Assembly: GCF_023091745.1 (NCBI RefSeq)
Contig: NW_026291808.1
Coordinates: 124,001-188,000 of the forward strand
Length of the DNA: 64,000 bases
Reading direction: 5' to 3'
From: Budorcas taxicolor
Taxonomy: Eukaryota > Chordata > Mammalia > Artiodactyla > Bovidae
Positions 35,067 to 47,298 of the stretch are shown here, piece by piece. Numbering within the stretch: the stretch's first letter is position 1; the number at the start of each line of letters is the position of its first letter. The notes under the pieces were generated by a model. That model was not told the DNA's origin and ran no database searches. It saw only the letters and a program-made list of their open reading frames with translations. Made by a program: the position numbers and the translations under genes.

Positions 35067-35881
35067 ATGCGACGGGAACGCTGTGAACTCTTTCCCGAGG
35101 AAGCAGGGAAAGGATCCCTCATCTCGAGCTACGAGGCGGAAACGGGGCTCCTCTGGATGTGGGCGGGACCCTCGTGATTCCTCTCGAGTGGAGACGGGTA
35201 TGTCGGGGAACTTCTTGATTTGCACCAAGGGTGTGAAGGAGCCTTTCGAAGTTTCAGAGGTGAGGTGTGATCAGCCTCGAGACGCCTCAGCGGAAATGGG
35301 CCTCATCTCGCCTTAGGGGAGAACCTCCTGGATTTTCTCGAGTTGCGGAAGGTCTTCTCGAGTTACGACGGGGACCTCAGGGACCCGCTCTGGTGGCCTC
35401 AGGAAAGGCCAGTCCCCATGCGAGTTGCTAGGGGACCTCTCGGGATTCCTCTCCCGTCCATGCCGGGGCCTCAGTCCTTGTGTGGAGTCGGGGCCGGAAC
35501 CTGAGGATTCCTCTCCAGTGTTGCCATGGATCTTGGGGTGCTTCTGAGTCTCCCCAGGGGAGTCAGGCCTCGTCTCGAGTGGGGGCATGCACGTGCGCTT
35601 TCCTCCCGAGCTGCAGCAGTAGTGTCACGCTTCCTGTCACGTGGATCAAGGGATCTGTGGCTTTCCCTCGAGCCTGTCCCTCGAGGCTTTCCCACGAGGC
35701 TTTCCCACAGGGCTGTGCCACGTGCCACCTTGGTGTGAGTCGATCCTCGGCGTGAAAGACGAGCCGGTGAAGGGAAAAGAGGTTCCTCTGGAATGGACTG
35801 AGACATCTGGGGGACTCTTGGAATGGTGGCACGACCCTGGAGTTCCTCTCGCCGTTCCTGTTGAGAGGGCCTCCTCTTGAG
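35067..35881 (+). repeat. Monomer 44 (class e), 815 bp
   Basis: Second e copy in a row, with GCGGAAGG and the CCTCGAGCC tail found before class a monomers. Confidence 0.9.
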
Positions 35882-36697
35882 ATGCGACGGGAACGCCGGG
35901 AACTCTTTCCCGACGAAGCAGGGAAAGGATCCCTCATCTCGAGCTACGAGGCGGAAACGGGGCTCCTCTGGATGTGGGCGGGACCCTCGTGATTCCTCTC
36001 GAGTGGAGACGGGTATGTCGGGGAACTTCTTGATTTGCACCAAGGGTGTGAAGGAGCCTTTCAAAGTTCCAGAGGGGAGGTGTGATCAGCCTCTAGACAT
36101 CTCAGCGGAAATGGGCCTCATCTCGCCTGGAGGGGAGAACCTCCTGGATTTTCTCGAGTTGCGGCAGGTCTTCTCGAGTTACGACGGGGACCTCAGGGAC
36201 CCGCTCTTGTGGCCTCAGGAAAGGCCAGTCCCCATGCGAGTTGCTAGGGGACCTCTCGGGATTCCTCTCCCGTCCATGCCGGGACCTCAGTCCTTGTGTG
36301 GAGTCGGGGCCGGAACCTGAGGATTCCTCTCCAGTGTTGCCATGGATCTTGGGGTGCTTCTGAGTCTCCCCAGGGGAGTCAGGCCTCGTCTCGAGTGGGG
36401 GCATGCACGTGCGCTTTCCTCCCGAGCTGCAGCAGTAGTGTCACGCTTCCTGTCACGTGGATCAAGGGATCTGTGGCTTTCCCTCGAGGCTGTCCCTCGA
36501 GGCTTTCCCACGAGGCTTTCCCACAGGGCTGTGCCACGTGCCACCTTGGTGTGAGTCGATCCTCGGCGTGAAAGACGAGCCGGTGAAGGGAAAAGAGGTT
36601 CCTCTGGAATGGACTGAGACATCTGGGGGACTCTTGGAATGGTGGCACGACCCTGGAGTTCCTCTCGCCGTTCCTGTTGAGAGGGCCTCCTCTTGAG
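35882..36697 (+). repeat. Monomer 45 (class a), 816 bp
   Basis: It has CCTTTCAAAG, CCTCTAGACATC and GCTCTTGTGG. Confidence 0.9.
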
Positions 36698-37512
36698 ATG
36701 CGACGGGAACGCCGGGAACTCTTTCCCGACGAAGCAGGGAAAGGATCCCTCATCCAGAGCTACGAGGCGGAAACGGGGCTCCTCTGGATGTGGGCGGGAC
36801 CCTCGTGATTCCTCTCGAGTGGAGACGGGTATGTCGGGGAACTTCTTGATTTGCACCAAGGGTGTGAAGGAGCCTTTCGAAGTTCCAGAGGTGAGGTGTG
36901 ATCAGCCTCGAGACGCCTCAGCGGAAATGGGCCTCATCTCGCCTTAGGGGAGAACCTCCTGGATTTTCTCGAGTTGCGGAAGGTCTTCTCGAGTTACGAC
37001 GGGGACCTCAGGGACCCGCTCTGGTGGCCTCAGGAAAGGCCAGTCCCCATGCGAGTTGCTAGGGGACCTCTCGGGATTCCTCTCCCGTCCATGCCGGGGC
37101 CTCAGTCCTTGTGTGGATTCGGGGCCGGAACCTGAGGATTCCTCTCCAGTGTTGCCATGGATCTTGGGGTGCTTCTGAGTCTCCCCAGGGGAGTCAGGCC
37201 TCGTCTCGAGTGGGGGCATGCACGTGCGCTTTCCTCCCGAGCTGCAGCAGTAGTGTCACGCTTCCTGTCACGTGGATCAAGGGATCTGTGGCTTTCCCTC
37301 GAGCCTGTCCCTCGAGGCTTTCCCACGAGGCTTTCCCACAGGGCTGTGCCACGTGCCACCTTGGTGTGAGTCGATCCTCGGCGTGAAAGACGAGCCGGTG
37401 AAAGGAAAAGAGGTTCCTCTGGAATGGACTGAGACATCTGGGGGACTCTTGGAATGGTGGCACGACCCTGGAGTTCCTCTCGCTGTTCCTGTTGAGAGGG
37501 CCTCCTCTTGAG
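36698..37512 (+). repeat. Monomer 46 (class b), 815 bp
   Basis: It has CATCCAGAGC, GTGGATTCGG, GTGAAAGG and CGCTGTTCC; the first and last are shared only with monomer 55. Confidence 0.9.
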
Positions 37513-38328
37513 ATGCGACGGGAACGCTGTGAACTCTTTCTCGAGGAAGCAGGGAAAGGATCCCTCATCTCGAGCTACGAGGCGGAAACGGGGCTCCTCT
37601 GGATGTGGGCGGGACCCTCGTGATTCCTCTCGAGTGGAGACGGCTCGGTCGGGGAACTTCTTGATTTGCACCAAGGGTGTGAAGGAGCCTTTCGAAGTTC
37701 CAGAGGTGAGGTGGGATCAGCCTCGAGACGCCTCAGCGGAAATGGGCCTCATCTCGCCTGGAGGGGAGAACCTCCTGGATTTTCTCGAGTTGCGGCAGGT
37801 CTTCTCGAGTTACGACGGGGACCTCAGGGACCCGCTCTGGTGGCCTCAGGAAAGGCCAGTCCCCATGCGAGTTGCTAGGGGACCTCTCGGGATTCCTCTC
37901 CCGTCCATGCCGGGGCCTCAGTCCTTGTGTGGAGTCGGGGCCGGAACCTGAGGATTCCTCTCCAGTGTTGCCATGGATCTTGGGGTGCTTCTGAGTCTCC
38001 CCAGGGGAGTCAGGCCTCGTCTCGAGTGGGGGCATGCACGTGCGCTTTCCTCCCGAGCTGCAGCAGTAGTGTCACGCTTCCTGTCACGTGGATCAAGGGA
38101 TCTGTGGCTTTCCCTCGAGCCTGTCCCTCGAGGCTTTCCCACGAGGCTTTCCCACAGGGCTGTGCCACGTGCCACCTTGGTGTGAGTCGATCCTCGGCGT
38201 GAAAGACGAGCCGGTGAAGGGAAAAGAGGTTCCTCTGGAATGGACTGAGACATCTGGGGGACTCTTGGAATGGTGGCACGACCCTGGAGTTCCTCTCGCC
38301 GTTCCTGTTGAGAGGGCCTCCTCTTGAG
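37513..38328 (+). repeat. Monomer 47 (class c), 816 bp
   Basis: It has CTTTCTCGAGG (shared with 56), GGCTCGGTCGG and GTGGGATCAG. It lacks GTGCGTTTTCC. Confidence 0.9.
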
Positions 38329-39143
38329 ATGCGACGGGAAGGCCGGGAACTCTTTCCCGACGAAGCAGGGAAAGGATCCCTCATCTCGAGCTACGAGGCG
38401 GAAACGGGGCTCCTCTGGATGTGGGCGGGACCCTCGTGATTCCTCTCGAGTGGAGACGGGTATGTCGGGGAACTTCTTGATTTGCACCAAGGGTGTGAAG
38501 GAGCCTTTCGAAGTTCCAGAGGTGAGGTGTGATCAGCCTCGAGACGCCTCAGCGGAAATGGGCCTCATCTCGCCTTAGGGGAGAACCTCCTGGATTTTCT
38601 CGAGTTGCGGAAGGTCTTCTCGAGTTACGACGGGGACCTCAGGGACCCGCTCTGGTGGCCTCAGGAAAGGCCAGTCCCCATGCGAGTTGCTAGGGGACCT
38701 CTCGGGATTCCTCTCCCGTCCATGCCGGGGCCTCAGTCCTTGTGTGGAGTCGGGGCCGGAACCTGAGGATTCCTCTCCAGTGTTGCCATGGATCTTGGGG
38801 TGCTTCTGAGTCTCCCCAGGGGAGTCAGGCCTCGTCTCGAGTGGGGGCATGCACGTGCGCTTTCCTCCCGAGCTGCAGCAGTAGTGTCACGCTTCCTGTC
38901 ACGTGGATCAAGGGATCTGTGGCTTTCCCTCGAGGCTGTCCCTCGAGGCTTTCCCACGAGGCTTTCCCACAGGGCTGTGCCACGTGCCACCTTGGTGTGA
39001 GTCGATCCTCGGCGTGAAAGACGAGCCGCTGAAGGGAAAAGAGGTTCCTCTGGAATGGACTGAGACATCTGGGGGACTCTTGGAATGGTGGCACGACCCT
39101 GGAGTTCCTCTCGCCGTTCCTGTTGAGAGGGCCTCCTCTTGAG
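38329..39143 (+). repeat. Monomer 48 (d/f hybrid), 815 bp
   Basis: It starts as d with GGGAAGGCC and CCTTAGGGG and ends with the class f GCCGCTGAAG. Confidence 0.88.
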
Positions 39144-39959
39144 ATGCGACGGGAACGCCGGGAACTCTTTCCCGATGAAGCAGGGAAAGGATCCCTCATC
39201 TCGGGCTACGAGGCGGAAACGGGGCTCCTCTGGATGTGGGCGGGACCCTCGTGATTCCTCTCGAGTGGAGACGGCTAGGTCGGGGAACTTCTTGATTTGC
39301 ACCAAGGGTGTGAAGGACCCTTTCGAAGTTCCAGAGGTGAGGTGTGATCAGCCTCGAGACGCCTCAGCGGAAATGCCCCTCCTCTCGCCTGGAGGGGAGA
39401 ACCTCCTGGATTTTCTCGAGTTGCGGCAGGTCTTCTCGAGTTACGACGGGGACCTCAGGGACCCGCTCTGGTGGCCTCAGGAAAGGCCAGTCCCCATGCG
39501 AGTTGCTAGGGGACCTCTCGGGATTCCTCTCCCGTCCATGCCGGGGCCTCAGTCCTTGTGTGGAGTCGGGGCCGGAACCTGAGGATTCCTCTCCAGTGTT
39601 GCCATGGATCTTGGGGTGCTTCTGAGTCTCCCCAGGGGAGTCAGGCCTCGTCTCGAGTGGGGGCATGCACGTGCGCTTTCCTCCCGAGCTGCAGCAGTAG
39701 TGTCACGCTTCCTGTCACGTGGATCAAGGGATCTGTGGCTTTCCCTCGAGGCTGTCCCTCGAGGCTTTCCCACGAGGCTTTCCCACAGGGCTGTGCGACG
39801 TGCCACCTTGGTGTGAGTCGATCCTCGGCGTGAAAGACGAGCCGCTGAAGGGAAAAGAGGTTCCTCTGGAATGGACTGAGACATCTGGGGGACTCTTGGA
39901 ATGGTGGCACGACCCTGGAGTTCCTCTCGCCGTTCCTGTTGAGAGGGCCTCCTCTTGAG
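39144..39959 (+). repeat. Monomer 49 (class f), 816 bp
   Basis: It has GGCTAGGTCGG and GAAGGACCCTTT. CCCGATGAAG, CTCGGGCTAC, AAATGCCCCTCC and GTGCGACGTG are private. Confidence 0.9.
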
Positions 39960-40775
39960 ATGCGACGGGAACGCCGGGAACTCTTTCCCGACGAAGCAGG
40001 GAAAGGCTCCCTCATCTCGAGCTACGAGGCGGAAACGGGGCTCCTCTGGATGTGGGCGGGACCCTCGTGATTCCTCTCGAGTGGAGACGGCTAGGTCGGG
40101 GAACTTCTTGATTTGCACCAAGGGTGTGAAGGACCCTTTCGAAGTTCCAGAGGTGAGGTGTGATCAGCCTCGAGACGCCTCAGCGGAAATGGGCCTCCTC
40201 TCGCCTGGAGGGGAGAACCTCCTGGATTTTCTCGAGTTGCGGCAGGTCTTCTCGAGTTACGACGGGGACCTCAGGGACCCGCTCTGGTGGCCTCAGGAAA
40301 GGCCAGTCCCCATGCGAGTTGCTAGGGGACCTCTCGGGATTCCTCTCCCGTCCATGCCGGGGCCTCAGTCCTTGTGTGGAGTCGGGGCCGGAACCTGAGG
40401 ATTCCTCTCCAGTGTTGCCATGGATCTTGGGGTGCTTCTGAGTCTCCCCATGGGAGTCAGGCCTCGTCTCGAGTGGGGGCATGCACGTGCGCTTTCCTCC
40501 CGAGCTGCAGCAGTAGTGTCACGCTTCCTGTCACGTGGATCAAGGGATCTGTGGCTTTCCCTCGAGGCTGTCCCTCGAGGCTTTCCCACGAGGCTTTCCC
40601 ACAGGGCTGTGCCACGTGCCACCTTGGTGTGAGTCGATCCTCGGCGTGAAAGACGAGCCGCTGAAGGGAAAAGAGGTTCCTCTGGAATGGACTGAGACAT
40701 CTGGGGGACTCTTGGAATGGTGGCACGACCCTGGAGTTCCTCTCGCCGTTCCTGTTGAGAGGGCCTCCTCTTGAG
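39960..40775 (+). repeat. Monomer 50 (class f), 816 bp
   Basis: The BamHI site is lost (AAAGGCTCCC). It has GGGCCTCCTCTC. CCCCATGGGAG near 40447 is private. Confidence 0.9.
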
Positions 40776-41591
40776 ATGCGACGGGAACGCCGGGAACTCT
40801 TTCCCGACGAAGCAGGGAAAGGCTCCCTCATCTCGAGCTACGAGGCGGAAACGGGGCTCCTCTGGATGTGGGCGGGACCCTCGTGATTCCTCTCGAGTGG
40901 AGACGGCTAGGTCGGGGAACTTCTTGATTTGCACCAAGGGTGTGAAGGACCCTTTCGAAGTTCCAGAGGTGAGGTGTGATCAGCCTCGAGACGCCTCAGC
41001 GGAAATGGGCCTCCTCTCGCCTGGAGGGGAGAACCTCCTGGATTTTCTCGAGTTGCGGCAGGTCTTCTCGAGTTACGACGGGGACCTCAGGGACCCGCTC
41101 TGGTGGCCTCAGGAAAGGCCAGTCCCCATGCGAGTTGCTAGGGGACCTCTCGGGATTCCTCTGCCGTCCATGCCGGGGCCTCAGTCCTTGTGTGGAGTCG
41201 GGGCCGGAACCTGAGGATTCCTCTCCAGTGTTGCCATGGATCTTGGGGTGCTTCTGAGTCTCCCCAGGGGAGTCAGGCCTCGTCTCGAGTGGGGGCATGC
41301 ACGTGCGCTTTCCTCCCGAGCTGCAGCAGTAGTGTCACGCTTCCTGTCACGTGGATCAAGGGATCTGTGGCTTTCCCTCGAGGCTGTCCCTCGAGGCTTT
41401 CCCACGAGGCTTTCCCACAGGGCTGTGCCACGTGCCACCTTGGTGTGAGTCGATCCTCGGCGTGAAAGACGAGCCGCTGAAGGGAAAAGAGGTTCCTCTG
41501 GAATGGACTGAGACATCTGGGGGACTCTTGGAATGGTGGCACGACCCTGGAGTTCCTCTCGCCGTTCCTGTTGAGAGGGCCTCCTCTTGAG
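40776..41591 (+). repeat. Monomer 51 (class f), 816 bp
   Basis: Near-copy of monomer 50; CTCTGCCGTCC near 41160 is private. Confidence 0.9.
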
Positions 41592-42406
41592 ATGCGACGG
41601 GAACGCCGGGAACTCTTTCCCGACGAAGCAGGGAAAGGCTCCCTCATCTCGAGCTACGAGGCGGAAACGGGGCTCCTCTGGATGTGGGCGGGACCCTCGT
41701 GATTCCTCTCGAGTGGAGACGGGTATGTCGGGGAACTTCTTGATTTGCACCAAGGGTGTGAAGGAGCCTTTCGAAGTTTCAGAGGTGAGGTGTGATCAGC
41801 CTCGAGACGCCTCAGCGGAAATGGGCCTCATCTCGCCTTAGGGGAGAACCTCCTGGATTTTCTCGAGTTGCGGCAGGTCTTCTCGAGTTACGACGGGGAC
41901 CTCAGGGACCCGCTCTGGTGGCCTCAGGAAAGGCCAGTCCCCATGCGAGTTGCTAGGGGACCTCTCGGGATTCCTCTCCCGTCCATGCCGGGGCCTCAGT
42001 CCTTGTGTGGAGTCGGGGCCGGAACCTGAGGATTCCTCTCCAGTGTTGCCATGGATCTTGGGGTGCTTCTGAGTCTCCCCAGGGGAGTCAGGCCTCGTCT
42101 CGAGTGGGGGCATGCACGTGCGCTTTCCTCCCGAGCTGCAGCAGTAGTGTCACGCTTCCTGTCACGTGGATCAAGGGATCTGTGGCTTTCCCTCGAGGCT
42201 GTCCCTCGAGGCTTTCCCACGAGGCTTTCCCACAGGGCTGTGCCACGTGCCACCTTGGTGTGAGTCGATCCTCGGCGTGAAAGACGAGCCGGTGAAGGGA
42301 AAAGAGGTTCCTCTGGAATGGACTGAGACATCTGGGGGACTCTTGGAATGGTGGCACGACCCTGGAGTTCCTCTCGCCGTTCCTGTTGAGAGGGCCTCCT
42401 CTTGAG
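41592..42406 (+). repeat. Monomer 52 (f/e hybrid), 815 bp
   Basis: It starts with the class f AAAGGCTCCC and then becomes class e (GTTTCAGAGGTG, CCTTAGGGG, GCGGCAGG), matching monomer 43 from there on. Confidence 0.88.
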
Positions 42407-43221
42407 ATGCGACGGGAACGCTGTGAACTCTTTCCCGAGGAAGCAGGGAAAGGATCCCTCATCTCGAGCTACGAGGCGGAAACGGGGCTCCTCTGGATGT
42501 GGGCGGGACCCTCGTGATTCCTCTCGAGTGGAGACGGGTATGTCGGGGAACTTCTTGATTTGCACCAAGGGTGTGAAGGAGCCTTTCGAAGTTTCAGAGG
42601 TGAGGTGTGATCAGCCTCGAGACGCCTCAGCGGAAATGGGCCTCATCTCGCCTTAGGGGAGAACCTCCTGGATTTTCTCGAGTTGCGGAAGGTCTTCTCG
42701 AGTTACGACGGGGACCTCAGGGACCCGCTCTGGTGGCCTCAGGAAAGGCCAGTCCCCATGCGAGTTGCTAGGGGACCTCTCGGGATTCCTCTCCCGTCCA
42801 TGCCGGGGCCTCAGTCCTTGTGTGGAGTCGGGGCCGGAACCTGAGGATTCCTCTCCAGTGTTGCCATGGATCTTGGGGTGCTTCTGAGTCTCCCCAGGGG
42901 AGTCAGGCCTCGTCTCGAGTGGGGGCATGCACGTGCGCTTTCCTCCCGAGCTGCAGCAGTAGTGTCACGCTTCCTGTCACGTGGATCAAGGGATCTGTGG
43001 CTTTCCCTCGAGCCTGTCCCTCGAGGCTTTCCCACGAGGCTTTCCCACAGGGCTGTGCCACGTGCCACCTTGGTGTGAGTCGATCCTCGGCGTGAAAGAC
43101 GAGCCGGTGAAGGGAAAAGAGGTTCCTCTGGAATGGACTGAGACATCTGGGGGACTCTTGGAATGGTGGCACGACCCTGGAGTTCCTCTCGCCGTTCCTG
43201 TTGAGAGGGCCTCCTCTTGAG
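42407..43221 (+). repeat. Monomer 53 (class e), 815 bp
   Basis: Partner of monomer 44 at 7340 bp, with GCGGAAGG and CCTCGAGCC. Confidence 0.9.
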
Positions 43222-44037
43222 ATGCGACGGGAACGCCGGGAACTCTTTCCCGACGAAGCAGGGAAAGGATCCCTCATCTCGAGCTACGAGGCGGAAACGG
43301 GGCTCCTCTGGATGTGGGCGGGACCCTCGTGATTCCTCTCGAGTGGAGACGGGTATGTCGGGGAACTTCTTGATTTGCACCAAGGGTGTGAAGGAGCCTT
43401 TCAAAGTTCCAGAGGGGAGGTGTGATCAGCCTCTAGACATCTCAGCGGAAATGGGCCTCATCTCGCCTGGAGGGGAGAACCTCCTGGATTTTCTCGAGTT
43501 GCGGCAGGTCTTCTCGAGTTACGACGGGGACCTCAGGGACCCGCTCTTGTGGCCTCAGGAAAGGCCAGTCCCCATGCGAGTTGCTAGGGGACCTCTCGGG
43601 ATTCCTCTCCCGTCCATGCCGGGACCTCAGTCCTTGTGTGGAGTCGGGGCCGGAACCTGAGGATTCCTCTCCAGTGTTGCCATGGATCTTGGGGTGCTTC
43701 TGAGTCTCCCCAGGGGAGTCAGGCCTCGTCTCGAGTGGGGGCATGCACGTGCGCTTTCCTCCCGAGCTGCAGCAGTAGTGTCACGCTTCCTGTCACGTGG
43801 ATCAAGGGATCTGTGGCTTTCCCTCGAGGCTGTCCCTCGAGGCTTTCCCACGAGGCTTTCCCACAGGGCTGTGCCACGTGCCACCTTGGTGTGAGTCGAT
43901 CCTCGGCGTGAAAGACGAGCCGGTGAAGGGAAAAGAGGTTCCTCTGGAATGGACTGAGACATCTGGGGGACTCTTGGAATGGTGGCACGACCCTGGAGTT
44001 CCTCTCGCCGTTCCTGTTGAGAGGGCCTCCTCTTGAG
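43222..44037 (+). repeat. Monomer 54 (class a), 816 bp
   Basis: Partner of monomer 45 at 7340 bp. Confidence 0.9.
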
Positions 44038-44852
44038 ATGCGACGGGAACGCCGGGAACTCTTTCCCGACGAAGCAGGGAAAGGATCCCTCATCCAGAGC
44101 TACGAGGCGGAAACGGGGCTCCTCTGGATGTGGGCGGGACCCTCGTGATTCCTCTCGAGTGGAGACGGGTATGTCGGGGAACTTCTTGATTTGCACCAAG
44201 GGTGTGAAGGAGCCTTTCGAAGTTCCAGAGGTGAGGTGTGATCAGCCTCGAGACGCCTCAGCGGAAATGGGCCTCATCTCGCCTTAGGGGAGAACCTCCT
44301 GGATTTTCTCGAGTTGCGGAAGGTCTTCTCGAGTTACGACGGGGACCTCAGGGACCCGCTCTGGTGGCCTCAGGAAAGGCCAGTCCCCATGCGAGTTGCT
44401 AGGGGACCTCTCGGGATTCCTCTCCCGTCCATGCCGGGGCCTCAGTCCTTGTGTGGATTCGGGGCCGGAACCTGAGGATTCCTCTCCAGTGTTGCCATGG
44501 ATCTTGGGGTGCTTCTGAGTCTCCCCAGGGGAGTCAGGCCTCGTCTCGAGTGGGGGCATGCACGTGCGCTTTCCTCCCGAGCTGCAGCAGTAGTGTCACG
44601 CTTCCTGTCACGTGGATCAAGGGATCTGTGGCTTTCCCTCGAGCCTGTCCCTCGAGGCTTTCCCACGAGGCTTTCCCACAGGGCTGTGCCACGTGCCACC
44701 TTGGTGTGAGTCGATCCTCGGCGTGAAAGACGAGCCGGTGAAAGGAAAAGAGGTTCCTCTGGAATGGACTGAGACATCTGGGGGACTCTTGGAATGGTGG
44801 CACGACCCTGGAGTTCCTCTCGCTGTTCCTGTTGAGAGGGCCTCCTCTTGAG
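44038..44852 (+). repeat. Monomer 55 (class b), 815 bp
   Basis: Partner of monomer 46, with CATCCAGAGC, GTGGATTCGG and CGCTGTTCC. Confidence 0.9.
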
Positions 44853-45668
44853 ATGCGACGGGAACGCTGTGAACTCTTTCTCGAGGAAGCAGGGAAAGGA
44901 TCCCTCATCTCGAGCTACGAGGCGGAAACGGGGCTCCTCTGGATGTGGGCGGGACCCTCGTGATTCCTCTCGAGTGGAGACGGCTCGGTCGGGGAACTTC
45001 TTGATTTGCACCAAGGGTGTGAAGGAGCCTTTCGAAGTTCCAGAGGTGAGGTGGGATCAGCCTCGAGACGCCTCAGCGGAAATGGGCCTCATCTCGCCTG
45101 GAGGGGAGAACCTCCTGGATTTTCTCGAGTTGCGGCAGGTCTTCTCGAGTTACGACGGGGACCTCAGGGACCCGCTCTGGTGGCCTCAGGAAAGGCCAGT
45201 CCCCATGCGAGTTGCTAGGGGACCTCTCGGGATTCCTCTCCCGTCCATGCCGGGGCCTCAGTCCTTGTGTGGAGTCGGGGCCGGAACCTGAGGATTCCTC
45301 TCCAGTGTTGCCATGGATCTTGGGGTGCTTCTGAGTCTCCCCAGGGGAGTCAGGCCTCGTCTCGAGTGGGGGCATGCACGTGCGCTTTCCTCCCGAGCTG
45401 CAGCAGTAGTGTCACGCTTCCTGTCACGTGGATCAAGGGATCTGTGGCTTTCCCTCGAGCCTGTCCCTCGAGGCTTTCCCACGAGGCTTTCCCACAGGGC
45501 TGTGCCACGTGCCACCTTGGTGTGAGTCGATCCTCGGCGTGAAAGACGAGCCGGTGAAGGGAAAAGAGGTTCCTCTGGAATGGACTGAGACATCTGGGGG
45601 ACTCTTGGAATGGTGGCACGACCCTGGAGTTCCTCTCGCCGTTCCTGTTGAGAGGGCCTCCTCTTGAG
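44853..45668 (+). repeat. Monomer 56 (class c), 816 bp
   Basis: Partner of monomer 47, with CTTTCTCGAGG. Confidence 0.9.
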
Positions 45669-46483
45669 ATGCGACGGGAAGGCCGGGAACTCTTTCCCGA
45701 CGAAGCAGGGAAAGGATCCCTCATCTCGAGCTACGAGGCGGAAACGGGGCTCCTCTGGATGTGGGCGGGACCCTCGTGATTCCTCTCGAGTGGAGACGGG
45801 TATGTTGGGGAACTTCTTGATTTGCACCAAGGGTGTGAAGGAGCCTTTCGAAGTTCCAGAGGTGAGGTGTGATCAGCCTCGAGACGCCTCAGCGGAAATG
45901 GGCCTCATCTCGCCTTAGGGGAGAACCTCCTGGATTTTCTCGAGTTGCGGAAGGTCTTCTCGAGTTACGACGGGGACCTCAGGGACCCGCTCTGGTGGCC
46001 TCAGGAAAGGCCAGTCCCCATGCGAGTTGCTAGGGGACCTCTCGGGATTCCTCTCCCGTCCATGCCGGGGCCTCAGTCCTTGTGTGGAGTCGGGGCCGGA
46101 ACCTGAGGATTCCTCTCCAGTGTTGCCATGGATCTTGGGGTGCTTCTGAGTCTCCCCAGGGGAGTCAGGCCTCGTCTCGAGTGGGGGCATGCACGTGCGC
46201 TTTCCTCCCGAGCTGCAGCAGTAGTGTCACGCTTCCTGTCACGTGGATCAAGGGATCTGTGGCTTTCCCTCGAGGCTGTCCCTCGAGGCTTTCCCACGAG
46301 GCTTTCCCACAGGGCTGTGCCACGTGCCACCTTGGTGTGAGTCGATCCTCGGCGTGAAAGACGAGCCGGTGAAGGGAAAAGAGGTTCCTCTGGAATGGAC
46401 TGAGACATCTGGGGGACTCTTGGAATGGTGGCACGACCCTGGAGTTCCTCTCGCCGTTCCTGTTGAGAGGGCCTCCTCTTGAG
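45669..46483 (+). repeat. Monomer 57 (class d), 815 bp
   Basis: It has GGGAAGGCC and TATGTTGGG. The tail has GCCGGTGAAG, unlike its partner 48, so the f-type tail of 48 is the derived one or was exchanged. Confidence 0.9.
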
Positions 46484-47298
46484 ATGCGACGGGAACGCTG
46501 TGAACTCTTTCCCGAGGAAGCAGGGAAAGGATCCCTCATCTCGAGCTACGAGGCGGAAACGGGGCTCCTCTGGATGTGGGCGGGACCCTCGTGATTCCTC
46601 TCGAGTGGAGACGGGTATGTCGGGGAACTTCTTGATTTGCACCAAGGGTGTGAAGGAGCCTTTCGAAGTTTCAGAGGTGAGGTGTGATCAGCCTCGAGAC
46701 GCCTCAGCGGAAATGGGCCTCATCTCGCCTTAGGGGAGAACCTCCTGGATTTTCTCGAGTTGCGGAAGGTCTTCTCGAGTTACGACGGGGACCTCAGGGA
46801 CCCGCTCTGGTGGCCTCAGGAAAGGCCAGTCCCCATGCGAGTTGCTAGGGGACCTCTCGGGATTCCTCTCCCGTCCATGCCGGGGCCTCAGTCCTTGTGT
46901 GGAGTCGGGGCCGGAACCTGAGGATTCCTCTCCAGTGTTGCCATGGATCTTGGGGTGCTTCTGAGTCTCCCCAGGGGAGTCAGGCCTCGTCTCGAGTGGG
47001 GGCATGCACGTGCGCTTTCCTCCCGAGCTGCAGCAGTAGTGTCACGCTTCCTGTCACGTGGATCAAGGGATCTGTGGCTTTCCCTCGAGCCTGTCCCTCG
47101 AGGCTTTCCCACGAGGCTTTCCCACAGGGCTGTGCCACGTGCCACCTTGGTGTGAGTCGATCCTCGGCGTGAAAGACGAGCCGGTGAAGGGAAAAGAGGT
47201 TCCTCTGGAATGGACTGAGACATCTGGGGGACTCTTGGAATGGTGGCACGACCCTGGAGTTCCTCTCGCCGTTCCTGTTGAGAGGGCCTCCTCTTGAG
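46484..47298 (+). repeat. Monomer 58 (class e), 815 bp
   Basis: It has GTTTCAGAGGTG, CCTTAGGGG, GCGGAAGG and CCTCGAGCC. Confidence 0.9.

Larger units (their letters stand above)
31806..35881 (+). repeat. HOR unit copy 2, lacking class a and with doubled class e (monomers 40-44)
   Basis: The order is b-c-d-e-e, 4076 bp in all. Monomers 40-43 repeat monomers 36-39 at a distance of 3261 bp, including the private variants of the c monomer. Monomer 44 is a second e-class copy adjacent to 43. The absence of class a between 39 and 40 is what a four-monomer duplication by unequal exchange would leave. Confidence 0.8.
35882..39143 (+). repeat. HOR unit copy 3, truncated after class d (monomers 45-48)
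   Basis: The order is a-b-c-d, 3262 bp. Monomer 48 starts as class d but its tail carries the GCCGCTGAAG variant typical of the following class f trio, so it appears to be a d/f hybrid. Monomers 45-48 are closely matched by 54-57 at a distance of 7340 bp, with shared private variants CATCCAGAG, CGCTGTTCC and CTTTCTCGAGG. Confidence 0.8.
39144..41591 (+). repeat. Class f trio (monomers 49-51) inside the HOR domain
   Basis: Three consecutive 816-bp monomers share GGCTAGGTCGG, GAAGGACCCTTT and GCCGCTGAAG and are nearly identical to each other. Their start-region variants otherwise occur together only in monomer 9 of the left domain. The flanks are hybrids: monomer 48 (d then f) and monomer 52 (f-like GGCTCCCTC, then class e). 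This looks like a local amplification of a sixth monomer class within the five-class HOR. Confidence 0.8.
43222..47298 (+). repeat. HOR unit copy 4 (a-b-c-d-e, monomers 54-58)
   Basis: Complete unit of 4077 bp. Its first four monomers are the closest partners of monomers 45-48. Its d monomer (57) carries TATGTTGGG, a variant otherwise seen in left-domain monomers 6, 18 and 34. Confidence 0.88.
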
